This document shows, piece by piece, positions 16,772-23,610 of a stretch of DNA of 35,876 nucleotides. The stretch comes from Nitrospira sp. GTDB lineage: Bacteria > Nitrospirota > Thermodesulfovibrionia > UBA6902. Made by a program: the position numbers and the translations under genes. Numbering within the stretch: the first letter of the stretch is position 1; every line of letters starts with the position of its first letter. The DNA is taken from the NCBI GenBank assembly GCA_016784355.1, contig JADHUV010000025.1:1-35876 (forward strand), in the 5' to 3' direction. The notes below the pieces were generated by a model that worked only from the letters and a program-made list of their open reading frames with translations, was not told where the DNA came from and did no database searches.

Positions 16772-17362
16772 ATGAAAATCATTAAGAAACTATATGACTG
16801 GGTGCTGCACTGGGCCGAAACTCCTTATGGATTGCCCGCCCTGTTTTTGCTTGCCTTTGCTGAATCATCTTTTTTTCCTGTACCGCCGGATGTCCTGCTT
16901 ATAGCTCTTGCTATATCATTGCCGAAAAAATCCCTGAAATTTGCGGCTATATGTACTTTAGGGTCAGTGCTTGGAGGAATGCTAGGGTATGCAATAGGAC
17001 ATTACGGGTATGAAACCATCGGCAAGCCAATCGTTGATTTTTATCACGGTCACGAAATTATGGAGATGATCAGGGTTAAATATGAAGAGCACGGGTTTGT
17101 CGGGATACTTATTGCTGCTATAACTCCGATTCCATATAAGGTGTTTACGATTGCCTCAGGTATGTTTAACTTCGATTTTCTGTTGTTTGTTCTTGCATCG
17201 GTTATAGGACGGGCGACGAGGTTTTTTGTTGTTGCAGGATTGATATGGAAGTTTGGGCCCGCTATTAAGAATTTTATTGAAAAATACTTTAATCTGCTGA
17301 GCATTGCTTTTATTATATTACTGGTCGGAGGCTTTCTGGCGGTTAAATACTTTGCTCACTAA
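16772..17362 (+). CDS. DedA/YqaA-type membrane protein (SNARE-associated fold)
   Basis: A DedA-superfamily inner-membrane protein (196 residues), closest by eye to the short YqaA type. The hallmark region EASSF-like FAESSFFPVPPDVLLIALAI is near residues 28-47. A re-entrant region with conserved Gly and Arg follows (GSVLGGMLGYAIGHYGYE, then ITPIPYKVFTIASGMFNF and ASVIGRATRFFVVAG), and a transmembrane helix closes the protein. Family members affect membrane lipid flipping, in particular undecaprenyl-phosphate or phospholipid recycling, and membrane homeostasis. It precedes the PfkB kinase gene on the same strand by 70 bases. A truncated, stop-containing copy of its first part lies at 14191. Specific substrate unknown. 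Confidence 0.88.
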   Translation: MKIIKKLYDWVLHWAETPYGLPALFLLAFAESSFFPVPPDVLLIALAISLPKKSLKFAAICTLGSVLGGMLGYAIGHYGYETIGKPIVDFYHGHEIMEMIRVKYEEHGFVGILIAAITPIPYKVFTIASGMFNFDFLLFVLASVIGRATRFFVVAGLIWKFGPAIKNFIEKYFNLLSIAFIILLVGGFLAVKYFAH

Positions 17363-17432
17363 GCAGGATGATTAAAAAATGAATGAGATGAAGATTCAAT
17401 ATAATAATTAAATAATGACAGAGGTGAATTGA

Positions 17433-18425
17433 ATGAAAAAATATCATGTATACGGAATTGGTAATGCGCTGGTTGATATGGAGTTTGAGGTTGAAGATGT
17501 TTTTTTTAGCAGCAACGGGATAAAAAAAGGTGTGATGACTCTGGTGGATGAGCCGCGTCAGCATGAACTTATTGGTCATCTGGATGCCTTTGAAGGTAAA
17601 AAGGCAAGCGGCGGTTCTGCCGCCAATACAATAATTGCGGTCAGTTATTTTGGCGGTAAATCATTTTATTCATGTAAGGTGTCCAGTGATGAACTGGGTG
17701 ATTTCTATGTTAATGATCTCAGTGCTGCCGGTGTTGATTCCAATGTGGGGGATGGCCGTAAGGACGGTATTACAGGCAAGTGTCTTGTAATGGTGACGCC
17801 TGATGCCGAACGTACAATGAATACCTTTCTTGGCATAACAGAGACCTTCTCAGTTGATGAACTCCATCAGGAAGCACTATGTGATTCAGAATACCTGTAT
17901 ATCGAGGGTTATCTGGTTACTTCCAATACAGGCCGTCATGCTGCTATAGAGGCGCGTAAGATAGCTGAAGAGGCCGGTGTGAAAACAGCGTTGACATTCT
18001 CAGATCCTGCCATGGTACAGTTTTTCAAGGATGGGTTGAAGGAAATGATCGGTGATAAAGTTGATCTGCTGTTTTGCAATGAGGCAGAGGCCATGAGTTG
18101 GGCCGGTACAGATAGTCTTGAAAAGGCAATTGAATCAATTAAGGATATAGCTTCCACCTTTGCCATTACCCTCGGCAGCAAAGGTGCCCTTGTGTATGAC
18201 GGCAAAAAAATGATAGAGATATCTCAGCACAACGTTAAGGCAGTCGATAGTAATGGAGCAGGTGATATGTTTGCCGGCGCATTTTTGTATGGCATTACGC
18301 ATGGTCACTCTTTTTTCGATGCTGGCAACATTGCAAGTCTTGCGTCCTCAAAGGTTGTTAGTCAGTTTGGGCCGAGATTGAGTGCAGAGGCGCATAAAGA
18401 AATACTCGGGATTGTGCTTGGATAA
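17433..18425 (+). CDS. PfkB-family carbohydrate/adenosine kinase
   Basis: A ribokinase-like sugar or nucleoside kinase, 330 residues, cytoplasmic. The N-terminal YGIGNALVDMEFEVED, the first PfkB signature region ASGGSAANTIIAVSYFGG (about residues 58-76) and the second signature AVDSNGAGDMFAGAFLYG (about residues 270-287, with the catalytic Asp in GAGD) are clear. The sequence resembles the group usually annotated as adenosine kinase, which would salvage adenosine to AMP; substrate assignment by family resemblance is not certain. An AGAGGTGAATTGAATG context provides the binding site. The gene follows DedA on the same strand and is followed by an intrinsic-terminator-like hairpin at 18517-18550. 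Confidence 0.87.
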   Translation: MKKYHVYGIGNALVDMEFEVEDVFFSSNGIKKGVMTLVDEPRQHELIGHLDAFEGKKASGGSAANTIIAVSYFGGKSFYSCKVSSDELGDFYVNDLSAAGVDSNVGDGRKDGITGKCLVMVTPDAERTMNTFLGITETFSVDELHQEALCDSEYLYIEGYLVTSNTGRHAAIEARKIAEEAGVKTALTFSDPAMVQFFKDGLKEMIGDKVDLLFCNEAEAMSWAGTDSLEKAIESIKDIASTFAITLGSKGALVYDGKKMIEISQHNVKAVDSNGAGDMFAGAFLYGITHGHSFFDAGNIASLASSKVVSQFGPRLSAEAHKEILGIVLG

Positions 18426-18516
18426 AAAACTGTTTGCCACTAGTATTTCACGGAATGTATTTGATTACTACTGGGAACGCCGGCAGAACAAAGAGAAGTG
18501 CTGAAATATTTAATTT

Positions 18517-18550
18517 AGGGGTTATAGCGGGTGCTATAGCCCTTTAATTT
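18517..18550 (+). terminator. Intrinsic terminator downstream of the PfkB kinase
   Basis: A stem formed by GGGTTATAGC (18519-18528) and GCTATAGCCC (18533-18542), with one G-U pair and a GGGT loop, is followed by TTTAATTTT. It lies about 95 bases after the kinase stop codon on the same strand. Confidence 0.65.
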
Positions 18551-18670
18551 TGTCTATCTGCAATATAAATTCTATGGCACTCACTGATATGTTGTATTGC
18601 TTGCGAAACTTTGAAACTACACACATTACGCTATTTTAACTAGTTTAACTTGCAGTTATAGTTATGATAA

Positions 18671-18698
18671 AAAGCGGCCTTTATATAAAGGCCGCTTT
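18671..18698. terminator. Perfect GGCCGC palindrome, bidirectional terminator
   Basis: A 28-base perfect palindrome with arms AAAGCGGCCTTTAT and ATAAAGGCCGCTTT. Read on the minus strand it ends in a T run and lies about 20 bases after the stop of the secreted protein gene, so it would terminate that transcript; it could also stop readthrough from the kinase side. It closely resembles the hairpin at 20481-20511. Confidence 0.8.
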
Positions 18699-18716
18699 AA
18701 TGATTTTATATTTAAC

Positions 18717-20153
18717 TTACTTCACTACAATTCGGATGACTGGTGGTAATGGCCTGCTTATGGTCGTTGTTATAATATATCCCTGAGCGGTTCTGTTTTC
18801 ATCGTTCAGGTATATGCTGCTGTTCTCCACTATGATATCATCCATGCCGCTGCCGGACTCTCTGAACAGTCCGTCTGCTCTTTGGACATCAGTTACTTCT
18901 TCATTTTCTTGAAGCATGATCTCTCCTGAGGTATTTAAAAATACGGCGAAAATTTTTCCGGTTTCAGGATGCCTGGAATAAATAACGTCTGTGTCGGCGT
19001 AACTGTTTGAACTTTGATATGCTACCCCGTCCCAGGAACGCTCTGAGAGCGGTACATTGGTCATATTGTCCCAATTGGGAAGAACCCTGATAAGCTGCAT
19101 TCTAGGTGGAACTTCATGGATGTGGTCGTAAGCAGGTACACCTTCTGTGCCGCCGAAACGGCCGTACCAGTTAAACCATGAGCCATTAATTCCTGCCTTG
19201 GCTGCATAATGCCTGTTATCATATTCAGTAAGTACCTCTGGAGAACTTGTGCCTATGTAATTATTTGTTATTAGACCGCTGGCGGTAATGCGATCATCAT
19301 CGGCAAAGCCCGCACTGCCGTCTTCCTGTACCAGCATGTCCGGCATTAACTCAGCTGCATCATCGCGTTCATCCATGGTGCGTATCCAGTCACCATAAAT
19401 ACGATAGGGTTCCATAATAAATTTGATTCCTGGAAACTCAGCCCGCAATGCAGTGTATAGCTGTTTGAGATATGCGGCATGACCATCGCTGTATGTTTCA
19501 TAATCATGAACATGGGTTGTAGATGCACAGGAGTCATGTCCTGTCCAGTCAGTCAGCGTAACCGGCTTGCCGTTATTCGATCCACGTGCTGTCCAGAAAT
19601 CTCCTGTAAGTCTTGCAACATCCCAGATTATCCCTCCTACTTGGAAGTCATTGTCACGGTTTTCCAGAAATTTTATTTTCAAAATAATCCGTTCTATCAC
19701 CATGTCAATTATTGGTTGCTGCTGCCAGTCAAAGAGTAAGCCGAATTTAGTATCACTTTCCCACCACCCGTTGGCAATGTTATAAGGGAACTCTGCGGAA
19801 TCATCTTTAATTGTAAAAAGGGATTCATAAACCATTGCATCAGATGAGCTATATGATTCTTCGTAATCTAAGTACCTGTATACAGGTGAGACATGATATT
19901 CAGGATTGTCCAGGTAAAATCTTAAACCATTAGCTATTTCCAGGTGCTGCATACCATATTGGAAACCGATATATTTATATCCCATCTGCTTGGCGAATTT
20001 TACATTTTGACCGGGAATGCCTTTCCATGTTAAACCATAGAAATTTCTGAAGTCTGCATTTGCTGTTCCTGTATATGTGCATAGCATAAATATCGCAGTA
20101 ATGAGAATCAATGCTGCTCCTTTATGGATTTCCATGAAACTGGTCTTCTTCAT
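18717..20153 (-). CDS. Secreted glycosidase-like protein of unknown specificity
   Basis: An exported protein of 478 residues that I cannot assign to a named family. The N-terminus is a Sec signal peptide (GAALILITAIFMLCTYTGTANA, likely cut before DFRNFYG). The mature part alternates aromatic-rich strands with helices in the manner of a TIM-barrel glycoside hydrolase. Acidic residues at strand-end-like positions include VGGIIWDVARLTGDFW, FIMEPYRIYGDWIRTM and MLVQEDGSAGF; the catalytic assignment is speculative. The last 80 residues look like a small beta domain. The ATG at 20153 is chosen because AGGAGGAAGA precedes it; an upstream TTG would add six residues. The gene stands alone between two similar GGCCGC hairpins. 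No PEP-CTERM or other sorting signal is present. Confidence 0.7.
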   Translation of the reverse strand: MKKTSFMEIHKGAALILITAIFMLCTYTGTANADFRNFYGLTWKGIPGQNVKFAKQMGYKYIGFQYGMQHLEIANGLRFYLDNPEYHVSPVYRYLDYEESYSSSDAMVYESLFTIKDDSAEFPYNIANGWWESDTKFGLLFDWQQQPIIDMVIERIILKIKFLENRDNDFQVGGIIWDVARLTGDFWTARGSNNGKPVTLTDWTGHDSCASTTHVHDYETYSDGHAAYLKQLYTALRAEFPGIKFIMEPYRIYGDWIRTMDERDDAAELMPDMLVQEDGSAGFADDDRITASGLITNNYIGTSSPEVLTEYDNRHYAAKAGINGSWFNWYGRFGGTEGVPAYDHIHEVPPRMQLIRVLPNWDNMTNVPLSERSWDGVAYQSSNSYADTDVIYSRHPETGKIFAVFLNTSGEIMLQENEEVTDVQRADGLFRESGSGMDDIIVENSSIYLNDENRTAQGYIITTTISRPLPPVIRIVVK

Positions 20154-20537
20154 TCTTCCTCCTAATAGCAAAATTTGGCATCAACCTTGTCAATACTATG
20201 CAAGGTATATCTGCGGTGCTATATTTATTAAACACTGTTATGCCTCGGAGAATCGGTGTCTTGAATCACAAATATAGTCAATTATTATTTTTTTGATATT
20301 TCCAAACGACTGATCTATTGGTTCGTATTGCTTATGAAAAATAGGAGGCTATAAACAGACAGCTTCGGCTACTCAGTTGTATACTGGGGGAGTTCAGATG
20401 TAACAGTCTTATCCGCAGAAAGGGGTTTTATTATATTGAATCTGATCTGCAACTATGCTGAGAAAATCTTTTTGCCATAAAAAAGCGGCCCTCATAATGA
20501 AGGCCGCTTTTATTTTTAGTGATAATTGTAAACTGAT
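20154..20537. other. Intergenic region between ppdK and the secreted protein gene
   Basis: This 384-base stretch holds the ppdK terminator (20481-20511) and the ribosome binding site of the secreted protein. A TTGACA box lies at 20193-20188 (minus), but no -10 box is suitably placed. I see no other gene or RNA. Confidence 0.6.
20481..20515 (-). terminator. Intrinsic terminator of ppdK
   Basis: A hairpin with arms AAAAGCGGCC and GGCCGCTTTT and an inner TCAT/ATGA pairing. On the minus strand it ends in a run of six T and sits about 25 bases after the ppdK stop. Its arms are nearly the same as those of the palindrome at 18671-18698. Confidence 0.85.
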
Positions 20538-23276
20538 CTACTTTTTCTTTTTTGCCGCCTTCTCATGAATGACTGCCTGTGCTGCTGCAAATCTTGCGAT
20601 CGGCACTCTAAAGGGTGAGCAACTTACATAGTCAAGGCCGATATTATGGCAGAACTCAACTGATGACGGCTCACCTCCATGTTCACCGCAGATGCCGAGT
20701 TTGAGCTTTGGCTTGACGCTTCTTCCTTTTTCAACGGCTATCTTCATGAGCTCGCCGACACCATTTTGATCAATTGCTACAAATGGATCATCGTTCAGGA
20801 TGCCTTCTTCAACATAGAAGGGGAGAAATCTTCCTGCATCATCTCTGGAGAGACCGTATGTTGTCTGGGTAAGGTCATTTGTCCCGAAGGAGTAAAAATC
20901 AGCGTATTCAGCAATTTTGTCAGCTGTGACGCATGCACGGGGAAGTTCGATCATGGTTCCAACTGTGTATGCAACCTTGACCTTTGTTTCCTTGATAACG
21001 CTCTCTGCGGTCGTAACGACAATTTCTCTCATTGCCTTGAGCTCATTGACATGGCCGACTAGAGGTATCATGATCTCCGGTATAACCTTTACCTTTTTCT
21101 TCTGAAGCTGGCATGCGGCTTCCATGATAGCACGGGCCTGCATTGCGTAGATTTCAGGATAGGTTACACCTAAACGGCATCCTCGATGTCCGAGCATAGG
21201 ATTGAATTCATGCAGGGAATCATTTTTTGCCTTAAGATCAGGAAGCTTGACCTTCATGCTCTTTGCAAGGTCTTTGAGATCCTTTTCTGTATGAGGCAGG
21301 AACTCGTGAAGAGGAGGATCGAGCAGTCTGATAGTAACGGGTTTTCCTGCCATTGCCTTGAATACTTCAAGGAAATCTTTCCTCTGAAAGGGTATGAGTT
21401 TTGCAAGTGCTTTTTCACGACCGGCAAGAGTCTCTGCAAGAATCATTTCTCTTACAGCCTTTATCCTGTCAGGTCCGAAGAACATATGCTCTGTCCTGCA
21501 CAGGCCGATTCCCTCTGCCCCATACTTAAGTGCTGTCTTGCAGTCATCTGCAGACTCTGCATTAGTTCTGACTTTAAGGGTCCTGACTCCATCTGCATAT
21601 GTCATCAGCTCCTTATACCATTTGTTATGGTCCGGGTTTGCTGGATTAAGCTTAAGCTGCCCCTCAAAAAAAGTTCCCTTTGTACCGTTCAGAGTAATCC
21701 ACTCGCCTTCTTTTATGGTATTGCCGTTAATAGAGAATGATTTCTTCTTCATATCAATTTTAATATCAGAGCAGCCTACGATACAGCACATGCCCCAACC
21801 GCGGGCAACAAGTGCAGCGTGACTGGTCATGCCGCCCTTTGCTGTTAAAATAGCTTCGGCCGCATGCATTCCATGGACGTCCTCAGGGGAGGTCTCATTT
21901 CTGACAAGAATAACTTGCTCACCTTTCTTGGCCCATGCCTCTGCATCATCAGCTGTAAGGACAACACGCCCCTTTGCACCGCCCGGTCCTGCCGGAAGAC
22001 CTTTGCCCAATTGGTTGCCATTTTTCTCAGCTGCAGGATCAACACTTGGGTGAAGGAGTTCATCAATCTGGTCAGGTCTGACTCTTATAAGAGCTGTTTC
22101 CTTTGTGATAACTTTCTTTTGGGCCATTTCCACGGCCATGCGTATAGCGGCCTGTCCGTTTCTTTTCCCTGTTCTGGTTTGCAGCATCCAGAGTTTACCA
22201 TCTTCAATTGTGAACTCTATGTCTTGCATGTCTTTATAATGATTTTCAAGTCTCTCCTGGTAACCATACAGCTCTTTGTAGAGTTTTGGCATTGCTTCTT
22301 CCAGTGAGGGGAGGTGTTTAGTATCGGCGGTCTTTGCTGCCTTGTTAACCGGGTTTGGTGTCCTGAGTCCTGCCACAACGTCTTCACCCTGTGCGTTTGG
22401 AAGCCACTCTCCGAAGAACATGTTCTCACCGGTTGCGGGATTACGGGTGAACGCAACACCTGTTGCTGATGTATCACCGGTATTGCCGAATACCATCGTC
22501 TGTACATTTACAGCGGTTCCCCACCAGTCGGGCAGGTTCTCAATTTTTCTATATGCGATTGCGCGTTTTCCCATCCATGATGCAAAAACTGCGCCGATAC
22601 TGCCCCAAAGCTGTTCCTCGTGTGAGTCAGGGAAGGGCTTCTTCAAGGTTGCTTTAATAATTTTCTTAAACTCATCGCACAGCTTCATAAGGTCTTCAAC
22701 TGTCAGGTCTGTATCGCTTTTATACTTGTTTTTCTTTTTTACTGCTTCAAGCGCGGCTTCCAGTTTATGGCGAATGCCATCCTTATCTGTCTTCGGCTCT
22801 ATACCGCCGCCTTTTTCCATGACAACGTCAGAGTACATCATCATAAGACGTCTGTAGGCATCATAAACAAAGCGCGGGTTTCCTGTCTTTTCGATCATGC
22901 CGGGGATTGTCTTGGATGTCAGTCCCGCATTGAGTATAGTTTCCATCATGCCGGGCATAGAGCTTCTGGCTCCTGATCGAATTGACATGAGCAGTGGATC
23001 TTTAGGATCACCGAATTTTTTGCCCATTATCTTTTCTATCTTTGCCATGGCTGCATCTGCCTGTTTTTTTAGTTCCTTGGGGTACTTCTGGTTGTTGTCG
23101 TAGTACTCGGTACATACCTCTGTAGTGATTGTAAATCCGGGTGGGACGGGAAGCTTCAGTTTAGGGTGCCCAGCCATTTCAGCAAGGTTTGCGCCCTTGC
23201 CGCCCAGTAGATTTTTCATTTCTGATTTTCCATCGGCCTTACCGTCGCCGAAGGAATATACGTACTTTTTCGCCAT
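20538..23276 (-). CDS. ppdK: Pyruvate, phosphate dikinase
   Basis: A full-length cytoplasmic PPDK (912 residues) interconverting pyruvate, ATP and phosphate with PEP, AMP and pyrophosphate. The N-terminal ATP-grasp domain contains GGKGANLAEMAG and the IRSGARSSMPGMM segment. The central swivelling domain has the phospho-His motif KGGMTSHAALVARGWG. The C-terminal PEP/pyruvate TIM barrel has GLCRTEHMFF, SFGTNDLTQTTYG and the catalytic Cys in LGICGEHGGEP. In anaerobes it can work in gluconeogenesis or in PPi-linked glycolysis; the direction here cannot be read from sequence. A good TGGAGG binding site precedes the ATG. A putative promoter is at 23373-23344, inverted TTTAAT repeats lie in the leader, and a terminator follows. 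It appears monocistronic. Confidence 0.97.
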   Translation of the reverse strand: MAKKYVYSFGDGKADGKSEMKNLLGGKGANLAEMAGHPKLKLPVPPGFTITTEVCTEYYDNNQKYPKELKKQADAAMAKIEKIMGKKFGDPKDPLLMSIRSGARSSMPGMMETILNAGLTSKTIPGMIEKTGNPRFVYDAYRRLMMMYSDVVMEKGGGIEPKTDKDGIRHKLEAALEAVKKKNKYKSDTDLTVEDLMKLCDEFKKIIKATLKKPFPDSHEEQLWGSIGAVFASWMGKRAIAYRKIENLPDWWGTAVNVQTMVFGNTGDTSATGVAFTRNPATGENMFFGEWLPNAQGEDVVAGLRTPNPVNKAAKTADTKHLPSLEEAMPKLYKELYGYQERLENHYKDMQDIEFTIEDGKLWMLQTRTGKRNGQAAIRMAVEMAQKKVITKETALIRVRPDQIDELLHPSVDPAAEKNGNQLGKGLPAGPGGAKGRVVLTADDAEAWAKKGEQVILVRNETSPEDVHGMHAAEAILTAKGGMTSHAALVARGWGMCCIVGCSDIKIDMKKKSFSINGNTIKEGEWITLNGTKGTFFEGQLKLNPANPDHNKWYKELMTYADGVRTLKVRTNAESADDCKTALKYGAEGIGLCRTEHMFFGPDRIKAVREMILAETLAGREKALAKLIPFQRKDFLEVFKAMAGKPVTIRLLDPPLHEFLPHTEKDLKDLAKSMKVKLPDLKAKNDSLHEFNPMLGHRGCRLGVTYPEIYAMQARAIMEAACQLQKKKVKVIPEIMIPLVGHVNELKAMREIVVTTAESVIKETKVKVAYTVGTMIELPRACVTADKIAEYADFYSFGTNDLTQTTYGLSRDDAGRFLPFYVEEGILNDDPFVAIDQNGVGELMKIAVEKGRSVKPKLKLGICGEHGGEPSSVEFCHNIGLDYVSCSPFRVPIARFAAAQAVIHEKAAKKKK

Positions 23277-23297
23277 GGTTGATCCTCCAGTACTTAG

Positions 23298-23325
23298 TTT
23301 AATATCGATTAAATGATAGTTTAAT
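23298..23325. promoter_or_regulatory. Three alternating TTTAAT boxes in the ppdK leader
   Basis: TTTAAT (23298-23303), ATTAAA (23308-23313) and TTTAAT (23320-23325) form two overlapping inverted repeats with spacers of four and six bases. They lie roughly 10-40 bases into the predicted ppdK transcript, a position suited to a repressor operator. The binding protein is unknown. Confidence 0.4.
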
Positions 23326-23343
23326 CAAAATATGAGAGTGCTT

Positions 23344-23373
23344 ATTCTACAAAATCTTATAAAATAAATTCAA
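23344..23373 (-). promoter_or_regulatory. Putative sigma-70 promoter of ppdK
   Basis: Minus strand: TTGAAT (23373-23368), an 18-base spacer and TAGAAT (23349-23344). The -10 box matches consensus at five of six positions and the -35 box at four of six. Confidence 0.45.
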
Positions 23374-23610
23374 ACTACTATCTATAACTTTTATATATTA
23401 GAGTCAAGTCTGAACTATATTTAATAAGGAATTTCAGCTTTATGTAGCATTTCAGAGCGTGCTTTTTTTATACTATGAGTCGAGGGTATTTCTAATTATA
23501 TCACCAAATTGCAGGTCTTCAACTATTTTGTTACTGATTCATACGAACGCCGGGGGTAAAAAAATAGAGCCGTATTTCCTGTCAGCAACCGGCCTGTTTA
23601 AGAGATTACA

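Larger units (their letters stand above)
23277..23610. other. Divergent regulatory region between ppdK and the GGDEF-EAL gene
   Basis: These 334 bases hold the putative ppdK promoter and the TTTAAT inverted repeats. For the plus-strand sensor gene I find no convincing promoter, and only a weak binding site (AAGAGA) before its ATG. No small gene was seen. Confidence 0.6.

Noticed and set aside
20188..20193. TTGACA (minus) before the secreted protein gene as a promoter
   Set aside because: No acceptable -10 box occurs 16-18 bases downstream, and the start site would fall almost on the start codon.
21186..22857. Several long plus-strand ORFs inside ppdK
   Set aside because: They are shadows of a highly conserved coding sequence; their translations resemble no protein type and have irregular composition.
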